Part shown: positions 1-8,900 of the stretch, in pieces
Position numbering within the stretch: the first letter of the stretch is position 1
Layout: every line of letters starts with the position of its first letter
NCBI GenBank assembly: GCA_024401165.1
Contig: JAKSLN010000007.1
Span: forward strand, 1-44,661
Length of the DNA stretch: 44,661 nt
Reading direction: 5' to 3'
Source of the DNA: Bacteroidaceae bacterium
GTDB taxonomy: Bacteria > Bacteroidota > Bacteroidia > Bacteroidales > Bacteroidaceae
Made by a program: the position numbers and the translations under genes
Notes under the pieces: generated by a model
Database searches by the model: none
What the model was told of the DNA's origin: nothing
What the model saw: only the letters and a program-made list of their open reading frames with translations

Positions 1-119
1 ACGTGCAGCGCAACATCAACGCCCAGGGCCGCACCGAGACGTGGTACAACACGCAACCCTCATACGCACTCCTGAGTGTAGCCTACCGCCTCAATGTAAC
101 TCCCAAAAAGAAGAAATAA
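1..119 (+). CDS. C-terminal end of a probable outer-membrane beta-barrel protein (partial)
   Basis: An open frame enters from the left edge and ends at TAA 117-119. About 38 residues are visible, ending in a run of four lysines. The stretch YALLSVAYRLNV, just before the end, alternates hydrophobic and polar residues like a final outer-membrane beta strand, and an upstream WYNT motif fits another strand. In Bacteroidetes, large outer-membrane beta-barrel proteins often precede a DUF5687 gene and an ABC ATPase gene, which is the order here. The call rests on this short tail and on context, so the family is uncertain. Confidence 0.5.
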   Translation, partial: VQRNINAQGRTETWYNTQPSYALLSVAYRLNVTPKKKK

Positions 120-142
120 AAAAGTACAAAACAAATATCATT

Positions 143-1714
143 ATGAATTCAAAAGACACAAAAAGCAACACTGCCGCAGCCTCGACAGGGAATTCACAGC
201 AAACGATTGGCAAGCTGTCCAAGCGTAAGCTCCACGCCCTGCTCAGGCAGCACGAGAAGTTGAAGGACAAACGGCACCCGATGTTCGAACGCAACCGCTT
301 TGTCAAGTTCCTAATGTATTTCATGGTGGCCTACTATGCCGGCTGCATGATTTTGATGGGCGTTACGCTGCCCATCCCCATGAGTCAGGCATACCACGGT
401 GTGGCCGGATTCCACGTCCTCGACGGATGGGCCTTCATACTCCCCATCATTGACTTTTGGGTACGCTTTGTCGTGCAGGACACACCCGCCAACCAGACCC
501 GACCCTACTCCCTGCTCCCCATCAGTCGCCAGTTCCTCCTGCGCCGCTACATGGTCAGGGCAGGACTCTCTGTAGGCAACATGTTCTGGGGGTTCTTCCT
601 TGTGCCCTTTGCACTCATGAGCGTGCTCCCTGCCATGAACCTTGGAGCCGTCGTGGGCTGGCTCGTCGGATGGTGGCTCATCTTCATCATGAACGGCTAC
701 GTATACCTCTGCGTCCGCGCCCTCTGCACCCGAAGCATGTTCTGGATTGCAGCCCCCATCGTCGTCCACGGAACCATCCTGCTTGCTTCCTTCCTCCCCG
801 ACCATAACCTGCTCGATACACCTTTCACACAGTTCATGTATGCCTTTGCAAAATGGGAGTGGTGGCCCTTCGCCATCGTTGTCGCCCTCGCCGCACTCTG
901 GTTCTGGATCAACGTCAAGGTGCAGGGTAGCATCGTCTACGACGAAGTGGGCAAGAAAGAAGACGTGGTAGTGGTGAAGAGTGCCTCGCAGATGAGTTTC
1001 CTAAACCGCTTCGGCATTGTGGGCGAATACCTGAAACTCGAACTGAAGATGAAAATGCGCAACCGAATGCTCAAGATACAGTTCTTCGTACTGCTCGGTT
1101 GTATGCTGCTACTCAGCGGCGTGCTCTACTTCAGTAGCATCTACGACGGCGACTTCATGCGCAGCTTCATCGTACTCTACGACTACATCGTACCCGGCAT
1201 GTCTACCCTCGTCATCATCATGTGCCACGAGGGCAACTACATGGATCTCCTGATGAGCCGCCGCGAGAGCATTCTCGACCTCCTCACCGCCAAGTATTAC
1301 TTCTACGTAGTCCTTCTCTTGCTCCCCTTCCTCCTGCTCATCCCCCTCACCATCGAGGGCAAGATCACCATCTGGATGAACCTTGGTTACCTCTTCTTCG
1401 TGGGTGGCCTGCTCTACCCCATGATGTTCCAGATGGCAGCCTACAACAAGGAGACCCTCCCTCTCAACGCCAAACTCGGAAGCAGGCAGGGTAACGGAGC
1501 CCAGAACATGGTCACCATCGCTGCCATGTTTGCACCCATCCTCCTCGAGCGCCTCTGCGTGGCACTACTCGGCGATCCATGGGGCTACGTCGTCCTCATC
1601 GCCCTCGGCACCGTCGGCTTTGCCACCCATCGCCAGTGGCTACGCTTCACCTATAACCGTTTCATGCAGCGTCGCTACCAGAACATGGAGGGATTCAGAG
1701 CAACAAGGAAATAA
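143..1714 (+). CDS. DUF5687 family membrane protein, probable ABC exporter permease
   Basis: The 523-residue protein has a basic, polar N-terminus (about 50 residues) followed by roughly ten hydrophobic segments. Two clusters of membrane spans flank a central charged stretch (VYDEVGKKEDVVVV, then a KLELKMKMRNR segment). This is the usual layout of the Bacteroidetes DUF5687 proteins, which act as membrane subunits paired with an ABC ATPase. The frame is open from GTG 41, but ATG 143 is preferred because the frame upstream overlaps the end of the previous gene and reads as low-quality sequence. The partner ATPase follows after 183 bases. The substrate is unknown. Confidence 0.8.
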   Translation: MNSKDTKSNTAAASTGNSQQTIGKLSKRKLHALLRQHEKLKDKRHPMFERNRFVKFLMYFMVAYYAGCMILMGVTLPIPMSQAYHGVAGFHVLDGWAFILPIIDFWVRFVVQDTPANQTRPYSLLPISRQFLLRRYMVRAGLSVGNMFWGFFLVPFALMSVLPAMNLGAVVGWLVGWWLIFIMNGYVYLCVRALCTRSMFWIAAPIVVHGTILLASFLPDHNLLDTPFTQFMYAFAKWEWWPFAIVVALAALWFWINVKVQGSIVYDEVGKKEDVVVVKSASQMSFLNRFGIVGEYLKLELKMKMRNRMLKIQFFVLLGCMLLLSGVLYFSSIYDGDFMRSFIVLYDYIVPGMSTLVIIMCHEGNYMDLLMSRRESILDLLTAKYYFYVVLLLLPFLLLIPLTIEGKITIWMNLGYLFFVGGLLYPMMFQMAAYNKETLPLNAKLGSRQGNGAQNMVTIAAMFAPILLERLCVALLGDPWGYVVLIALGTVGFATHRQWLRFTYNRFMQRRYQNMEGFRATRK

Positions 1715-1746
1715 AGAGGCAAAAAACTCTCCGGTCGCAAGCGGCC

Positions 1747-1792
1747 ACCTCCCTCATAATGGGGAGGACTTGGGATGGAGATGCTTCCCAAG
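1747..1792. repeat. Degenerate copy of a GC-rich palindromic intergenic repeat
   Basis: Two adjacent hairpins lie here: cctccc/gggagg (1748-1753 with 1762-1767) and cttggga/tcccaag (1769-1775 with 1786-1792). The core ggggaggactTggg matches the repeat seen between pta and ackA, where it reads ggggaggactggg on the minus strand. The rest of the 1715-1897 gap holds no gene that I can see. Confidence 0.55.
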
Positions 1793-1897
1793 AGAGCACA
1801 ATTACAATACAACAGACAAAAACTGTAGATGAGCACTGCCCCTATTAAGGACCAAAGAGCGCCACTACGGTTCAACAGATAAAAAAGAAATAGTAAA

Positions 1898-2602
1898 ATG
1901 AAAATCAAGATTGATAATTTAAAGAAGACCTTCGGCGAGAAAGTCGCCGTTGACATCCAGCAGTTCGAAATCAACGACGGCCAGATTCTTGGCCTCGTCG
2001 GCAACAACGGAGCCGGCAAGAGCACCCTCTTCCGTCTCATCCTCGACCTCATCAAGGCCGACACCGGAACCATCACCAACGGAGGTGTCGACGTGGCTCA
2101 GACAGAGGAGTGGAAAGACTGGACCGGAGCCTACATCGACGACTCCTTCATCATCGACTACCTCACGCCCGACGAGTACCTCCAGTTCATTGCCCGCATC
2201 TCTGGCATCAGCGACGAACAACTCGCCACTCAACTGCAGAAGTACGAACACTTCATGGCTGGCGAGATCACCGGTCAGAACAAACTCATCCGCAACCTTT
2301 CTGCAGGAAACAAGCAGAAGGTGGGCATCGTCGCCGCCCTACTCCTCCGTCCCCAACTCCTGATCCTCGATGAACCCTTCAACTTCCTCGACCCTAGTTC
2401 CCAGAGCGCCATCAAGCGCCTTCTCCAGGACTACAACCGCGAGACCAACGCCACCATCCTCGTTTCCAGCCACAACCTCAACCACACCGTCGACATCTGC
2501 CCCCGCATCGCCCTTCTTGAGAACGGACGCATCATCCGCGACATCGACAATACTGACGGCTCGGCCGAGAAAGAACTGGAGAGTTATTTCGAAGTTGATT
2601 AA
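1898..2602 (+). CDS. ABC transporter ATP-binding protein
   Basis: A 234-residue soluble ATPase subunit. The Walker A motif GNNGAGKST is at residues 35-43, the ABC signature LSAGNKQKV near 135, Walker B LLILDEP near 155 and the H-loop histidine in SSHNL near 190. The length is normal for a single-domain ATPase of an exporter or ABC-2-like system. It follows the DUF5687 permease gene on the same strand and probably supplies its ATP hydrolysis. The cargo cannot be read from the sequence. Confidence 0.93.
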   Translation: MKIKIDNLKKTFGEKVAVDIQQFEINDGQILGLVGNNGAGKSTLFRLILDLIKADTGTITNGGVDVAQTEEWKDWTGAYIDDSFIIDYLTPDEYLQFIARISGISDEQLATQLQKYEHFMAGEITGQNKLIRNLSAGNKQKVGIVAALLLRPQLLILDEPFNFLDPSSQSAIKRLLQDYNRETNATILVSSHNLNHTVDICPRIALLENGRIIRDIDNTDGSAEKELESYFEVD

Positions 2603-2650
2603 CCTCGCAAGACCAACAACTTTTTAACCTTACAACCTCATCACTCGACA

Positions 2651-5600
2651 ATGAAGAAGACCACTCTCGCCTTCCTCTTAAGCCTCTGTGCTACAGGAGT
2701 CACCGCACAGAGCGAGCTCTATCCGCAGCACTTCGACCTCGAAGAAGTATGCCTACTCGACGGCCCACTCAAGACATCCCAAGACCTCAACATCAAGCAT
2801 CTCATGAGCTACGACGTTGACCGTCTGCTCACCCCCTTCGTGCGCTTGGCCGGACTCAGCACCACAACAGACACAAAGAGCAGATACTACCGTTGGGAGA
2901 CGAAACACCCCAACCACCAGAACTGGGGCGGTAACGGATTCGACCTGAGCGGACACGTAGGCGGCCACTACATGACAGCCATGGCACTGGCCTACGCTGC
3001 CTGCCACGACGAGGCCACCAAGGCAAAGATTCGCCAGCGCATTGACTACATCATCAGCGTGGTGAAGGACTGCCAGGATGCCTACAACGACGACAAGACC
3101 GGACTCTACGGATTCATAGGCGGCCAACCCATGAAGGCCAACTGGCAGAAGCTCTACAAAGGCGACCCCGACGGATTCTGGAACGGAGCACACCCCGTGC
3201 CCTTCTATTGTCAACACAAAATTCTGGCCGGTCTACGCGACTTGGCCATCTACACCGAGGACGACGACAACTTTGCCCGTTCCACTATCGCCAAGGAGAT
3301 GTTCCGCAAGATGTGCGACTGGGCCATCAACGTCGTTTCCAAACTGAGTGACAACCAGGTACAACAGATCCTTTGGACCGAACACGGCGGCATGAACGAG
3401 ACCATTGCCGATGCCTACAAACTCTTCGGCGAGGCAAAATATCTGACGGGTGCCAAGAGGTACAGCGACATGGGCATGGTGAACGGTTTGCAGTCGCTCA
3501 ACACCACCTTCCTGGACAACCGCCACGCCAACACCCAGGTGCCCAAGTACGTGGGCTTTGCCCGCATCAGCCAGGTATCGACCTCGGGTACCAGCAATTT
3601 CAAGACGGCGGCAACCAACTTCTGGCAAGACGTGACGGCCAACCGCACCGTTTGCATCGGTGGCAACTCCGTCAACGAGCACTTCATTGCCAAGTCAGCC
3701 GGCAGCCGCTACATGGACGAGACGAACGGTCCCGAGAGCTGCAACACGAACAACATGCTGAAGCTCACCGAAGCTCTCTTCGACACGTATCATAACAGTA
3801 AGTACAGCGACTACTATGAAAATGCGATGTACAACCACATCCTCTCTACACAGGATCCCAAAACGGGTGGTTACGTCTACTTCACACCCCTCCGTCCGCA
3901 GTCATACCGCATCTACAGCAAGCCCGATCAGGATATGTGGTGCTGCGTGGGTACGGGCATGGAGAATCACGTCAAGTATGGCCACTTCATCTACACCCAC
4001 AACGACAAGCAAACGCTCTACGTCAATCTCTTCACGGCTTCGACCCTGAACAGCGAAACATTTGCCCTGACCCAGCAGACGCGATTCCCCTATCAGCAGG
4101 GTACTCAGATCACCATTGATAAGGACGGTGAGTTTACGCTAGCCATCCGCAAGCCCTCATGGACCGGCGAAGGTTACGGCATACGCATCAACGGCATGGA
4201 GGCAGCCTTCACCCTGAAGACAGGCTATGCCACTCTCGAAAACAAGACTTGGAAGAAGGGCGACATCGTCGAGGTAACGCTCCCCATGGCACTGCGCTAC
4301 GAGCAGTGCCCCAACATGAAGGACTACATAGCCTTCAAGTACGGTCCCGTCCTACTGGGTGCCCGCACCACTAAAGTCAACTCTGGCGATAAGGGTAACC
4401 TCTCCTACGAGAAGCTCAATCACGAATACGCAGCCGGTGAGCGCATGGGCCACGCCCCCGACAGCTATGCTCCCAAGAAGCAACTCAGCACCATGCCCAT
4501 GCTCATCGGTCAACGCAGCGATGTGCTCAGCCGCATCAGTCCCTCGCTCAACGATGGCGAGCCCCTCGTCTTCCTGCTCGACACCCGTGCCGACCACGAG
4601 ATGGCCAGTGGCAACCCCTGGGGTACCATGGTGCTGCAACCCTACTACGAACTGCACCACAGCCGCGTGATGAACTACTGGTACCAAGCTACCTACGAGA
4701 CTTACATGAAGAGCGACTGGGCACAGGCTGAAAAGGAGGCGCAACGACTGGACGAGCGCACACTGGACAAGGTGGACGTAGGCCAGCAACAGGCAGAAGC
4801 AGGTTGCGTCTTCCACAGCGATAACTCCAGCACTGGCAGTTACAAAGATGAGGACTATCGCGACACACAGGCCAACGGATGGATTGAACTGACACTCAAC
4901 AACCCCGATCCCGAGGCCCGCAACCTAGCCATCATGCTGCGCTACACTACCGACGACAAGAACCGGAAGTGTAAGATTTATGTCAATGATGTCCTACTGA
5001 AAGACTACACGGTTCCTAATGCTGTCCCCAATGCCGATGCCAATAACTTCTACAACCTCGAACTCCCCCTGCGCAAACTGGCCTTCGATGCCGACGGAAA
5101 GATCAGGGACAAATTCGTGGTTCGCATCGTGGCCAGCAGCACCACGCCTAACCCCGGTCTTTACTTTGTCCGTCTGGTGAAGGACAACACAGCCGATGAG
5201 GTTGCCTATAAGTTCCGTGCTTCCGACTGGGCCTACACGGGCGACGGAGGCCGCATCAGTCAGGACAAGATCAAGGTGGACGCCACGGCTAACACCATCA
5301 CGATGACGCAAACGGGCAGCAACAACATCTGCCTAAAGTACGGCAGCAGCAATACTCACGAGGTGCAACTCGACCAGAAGTTCCTCGTCATACGCGGCAC
5401 CAACCTCAGCACCACAAGCGGCAAGTCCTACCTATGGTGGCTCAACGGCAAGAACCAAGGCAGCAGCGTGGCTCCCACCAAAACGAGCAAACTGGCCGAC
5501 GGACGCGTGCAGCTCGTCTGGGACATCAGCAAGAGCGGCATCGACGACAACTGCAAGAGCGACCCATGGACGCTCACCACGTCCTACAATGCGGCCAGCA

Positions 5601-5854
5601 CAACCTTTGGTCTTACGGCAGCCACAGCCACCAAGGAAGTCGTCATCAGCTACATCGGATTCCTCAACCAAGCACAGCTCAATGGTACGGACGAGGAACC
5701 CCAAGGCGACATGACCGCCATACACGCTCCGTCTCTCCTCCCCACCTCGCACACCACCTACTACACGCTCTCTGGCATCCAGTACGCAACACCTCAGACG
5801 GGCATCAACATCGTGCACAATCCCAACGGTACAGTCCGAAAAATAAGAAAATAA
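2651..5854 (+). CDS. Secreted beta-L-arabinofuranosidase, GH127/GH146 type (DUF1680), with extra C-terminal modules
   Basis: The 1067-residue protein begins with a signal peptide (cleavage probably after VTAQ, residue 20). The alpha/alpha-barrel catalytic region covers roughly residues 20-450. It holds the E-x-C and C-C set that binds zinc and supplies the cysteine nucleophile in this fold: E362, C364, C431 and C432 (GPESC and MWCCVG). By analogy with HypBA1, C431 would be the nucleophile. A beta-sandwich follows, then a DUF6805-like region (about 700-875), then a further carbohydrate-binding-like sandwich (about 880-1020). The end, YTLSGIQ...GINIV...KIRK, resembles the C-terminal tail of the neighbouring lyase and may be a type IX secretion sorting signal. 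It would release L-arabinofuranose from pectic arabinan or arabinogalactan side chains. Assignment to GH146 rather than GH127 is inferred. Confidence 0.87.
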   Translation: MKKTTLAFLLSLCATGVTAQSELYPQHFDLEEVCLLDGPLKTSQDLNIKHLMSYDVDRLLTPFVRLAGLSTTTDTKSRYYRWETKHPNHQNWGGNGFDLSGHVGGHYMTAMALAYAACHDEATKAKIRQRIDYIISVVKDCQDAYNDDKTGLYGFIGGQPMKANWQKLYKGDPDGFWNGAHPVPFYCQHKILAGLRDLAIYTEDDDNFARSTIAKEMFRKMCDWAINVVSKLSDNQVQQILWTEHGGMNETIADAYKLFGEAKYLTGAKRYSDMGMVNGLQSLNTTFLDNRHANTQVPKYVGFARISQVSTSGTSNFKTAATNFWQDVTANRTVCIGGNSVNEHFIAKSAGSRYMDETNGPESCNTNNMLKLTEALFDTYHNSKYSDYYENAMYNHILSTQDPKTGGYVYFTPLRPQSYRIYSKPDQDMWCCVGTGMENHVKYGHFIYTHNDKQTLYVNLFTASTLNSETFALTQQTRFPYQQGTQITIDKDGEFTLAIRKPSWTGEGYGIRINGMEAAFTLKTGYATLENKTWKKGDIVEVTLPMALRYEQCPNMKDYIAFKYGPVLLGARTTKVNSGDKGNLSYEKLNHEYAAGERMGHAPDSYAPKKQLSTMPMLIGQRSDVLSRISPSLNDGEPLVFLLDTRADHEMASGNPWGTMVLQPYYELHHSRVMNYWYQATYETYMKSDWAQAEKEAQRLDERTLDKVDVGQQQAEAGCVFHSDNSSTGSYKDEDYRDTQANGWIELTLNNPDPEARNLAIMLRYTTDDKNRKCKIYVNDVLLKDYTVPNAVPNADANNFYNLELPLRKLAFDADGKIRDKFVVRIVASSTTPNPGLYFVRLVKDNTADEVAYKFRASDWAYTGDGGRISQDKIKVDATANTITMTQTGSNNICLKYGSSNTHEVQLDQKFLVIRGTNLSTTSGKSYLWWLNGKNQGSSVAPTKTSKLADGRVQLVWDISKSGIDDNCKSDPWTLTTSYNAASTTFGLTAATATKEVVISYIGFLNQAQLNGTDEEPQGDMTAIHAPSLLPTSHTTYYTLSGIQYATPQTGINIVHNPNGTVRKIRK

Positions 5855-5905
5855 AAAGGATATACTTTTTGCACGATATTGCAGAGAGACAAAACTAAAA
5901 ACACG

Positions 5906-5949
5906 AAAAAACTGCCTGACCAGGGATAAACCTGATCAGGCAGTTTCGT
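5906..5949. terminator. Bidirectional hairpin terminator between convergent genes
   Basis: A 16-base stem, aaactgcctgaccagg (5909-5924) with cctgatcaggcagttt (5931-5946), has one mismatch and a 6-base loop. It is flanked by A-rich sequence on the left and T-rich sequence on the right, so it can end transcription from both the arabinofuranosidase and the PL11 lyase. Confidence 0.85.
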
Positions 5950-5964
5950 TTGTTTAGCGTTGCC

Positions 5965-8900
5965 TCACTTCAAAATTATCTTGACGCCGTTGACGATATA
6001 GATGCCACGATGGAGGGGACGACCTTCGATGCGCTTACCATCGAGGGTGTAGATGTCGCCCTTTGCTGCAGCCATGTCAATACGCTGGATGGCAGTGGGA
6101 TCGTAGTTGGGATCCTTAGCAACAACAAGCAGGCCTTCGTCGATACGCGAGGTGTCAAAGATGAGAGAGGGATCATCCACATTGGGAGCGCAGAGGTCGA
6201 ACTTGAGGTTGGTTCCCAGCGTGATCTTCTGGGCATCGATGATCTGGATTTCCGTTCCCTCAGGTAAAGCAAGCACGTCGCGTCCACGGACAACGAGGGT
6301 GCCGTTGAGCTTGAGGGTCTTGATGTCGGTGAAGCGACTGAAGAGGGACTTGCCGCTGACGTAGGTCTGCAAGGTTCCATTGACGGTGAGGTCTTTGCCG
6401 CTAAAGACAAGGTTGCCGCCAGCATTGGTATCGTTGATGCCGCTACGGATGACACCGCCTGAGGCAACGGTAACGCTGCTATTGCCGAGCACACCCTTAC
6501 CAGAGAGAGTACCACCCTTGGAAACAGTGAGCGCACCGGTTCCGAGCGCAGGAGTCTTGGTGTTGGTGTTGTTGATGCAGAGTTCGCCGGCCGAGATGCC
6601 CACGGTTCCCGTCAGGTCCCAAAGTCCTTTGACGGTCATCTTTCCGCTACCCATCTTAGTGAACTTGTCGCTACTGGTGACGATGCCGTCGAAGGTGAAG
6701 TTGCCGTCGTTACCCACTTGCCAGGTGTTGGCACCCACGGAGGCTCCGTTGGAGAAGGTACATCCTCCACCCAGTCGACCCGAACCGGTGATTTGGCCGA
6801 TGCGCAGTGTCTTTCCGGTATTCTGTACGAAACGGTCAGAGGGGATGTCAAGCGTCCAACCGTCACCGCCATTGCTGGTGTCGAAGGTAAAGCGGCCGTC
6901 AGCAGCGTAAGTTGCCTGAGCGACCAGCGTTCCCAGGAAATTCTTTAGGTTGAGTTGGATGGGCGTACGTGTAGCATAATAGTTAGAACCCTTTTCGGTT
7001 GCACACCAAACCGTTAACTGACCGCTGCCGGTAAGGGCGAGACTGGTAGTGGCACGGTTGACTGTAGTGAGGTTGGCCTTTGCCTTCTCGGCCACTTCGA
7101 TGGGTGTATTGAGGAAAGCATTGCCACGCAGGTCGGCGGTTCCTTCTGCCACGTACTTAGTGGCCAGACGCTGACTGGCGTCGACAACACCTGCGCTGAT
7201 GATGAGCGTCTGCAGGGTGCCGGCAACGCCCGACTTTAGCCATCCGTTGCCCTTCTTGGTCAGTCGGGTACCGCTAAAGGCGGCATCCATCACGAAGTCG
7301 CTAGCATTATTGAGCACAGCACCCTCGGTAGTCTTGACAGTGATGGGTGACCCCATCTGCACGTTTGTCGTCGTGTTAAGCTCGGCTCCGTTCTGCATGA
7401 CAAACTTACCTGTTCCGGTGATACCACCCAGGTTACCGACCTCGCTGAACTGATTGGAGAGAAGCGTAACGGTGGTAACGCCACCGCTGAGGGTGTTACC
7501 TCCTGTGTAAGTATTGCTGTTTTTCATAACGACCTTGCCCGTGCCCTCCTTGACAAACTGAGCATCGCCATCGATGCCGCCCGCGCCCTGGAAGGTGTAG
7601 GCTGTACCGCTGTTATTGACAGTAAAGGTGCGAGGAATGACACTGCCCACCACATTGACGGTGCGTACAGAGGCATCGTCATTGAAGATGACGTCGTCAC
7701 CAGATACAAATACGGTTGACTCGCCACTTCCCACAGCAAAACTCTCGGTGTCGCCCAAATCCCACTGGGTGGCGGCGCCAGTCCAAACAATGGATGCAGC
7801 ATCGCGCATGTCGAAGATCTCAAGGATGAGTTTGCCGTCCTCGAGTTGCAGTTTCTTCTTCACATTGTCCAGACCTTCGAGCACAATGTTATCCAAGCTA
7901 CCTTCAACGCTGCCGGAAAGGGTACCGATAACGTACTTGCCGGCCGTCATCTTGCTGCCCTGAGCAGTATGTCCGACAAGTTGGATGACGGGAGAGAGGT
8001 AGAAGGGACCAGCGGTGGTCCAGACCTTGTCAGTCTTTGCCTCAATGGTGAGGTTGCCGAGCAGCAACTGGTCGGCGCTGATGTCATCGGCATAGAGGTC
8101 GAGGACAAGACGCGAACCGAAACCGAGTTCGAGGCTCTCTGCCGTCAGACTACCTTTGTGATTCTCGCCGCCAGGACGAATGACAGAGGCATAGTCTGCC
8201 TTGATGCTGCCGAAAACGCCGCCGTCGGTGTTTAGCTCGGCAAAGCGATTAAGCCAAAGGGGCGATTGCTTCATGGTGCCGTCGAACTCGAGCACGCCTG
8301 CCCAGACGTCGGTGGGACCCACATGGGTGAAGTCGGTCTTAGGCAACTTGAGCACGCCATCGCCCTGCTTGACAAGACGGGCATCGCCGGCGAGCGAACC
8401 AGACTGTACCTCGCAGGTGTAGTATTGATACTTGATATTGGCATCCTTGTCGGTATAGTTGGTGCCAGCCGTTCCTTGTACCCACGAGGGGACGTTGAAG
8501 GTGACTATGTAGGGTGTGGCACCATCGGCCATGGTGACCTTGGTGTCGTTGGTCTCGCAGACAATGAAGTGCTTGTCCTCGCTCGTTATCAGACCGCCGT
8601 TAGGCACTTCGACGCGACCCTCCATGGTGAGGGGAGGAGGCGTGACAGTGATACCTTCGAGCTTGCCCATGAAATAGCTGACGTGGGGAGGTTGGTTGTA
8701 GCCGCACATCTGCCATACCATGGCGTTGCGGTACTGATGGTCAGACCAAAGCGTGGGAACACGGTAAGTGGTGGGAGTGGGAGTGCTGTAGATGCGGATG
8801 TTTCCGCTGGCCGTTCGCATGATGATTTCCTCTCGCCAGTCGCCTAAGATATCACCCTGATAGCAGGGGGTTCCCTTGGTGTCGTTGTTTGTCATGGAAC

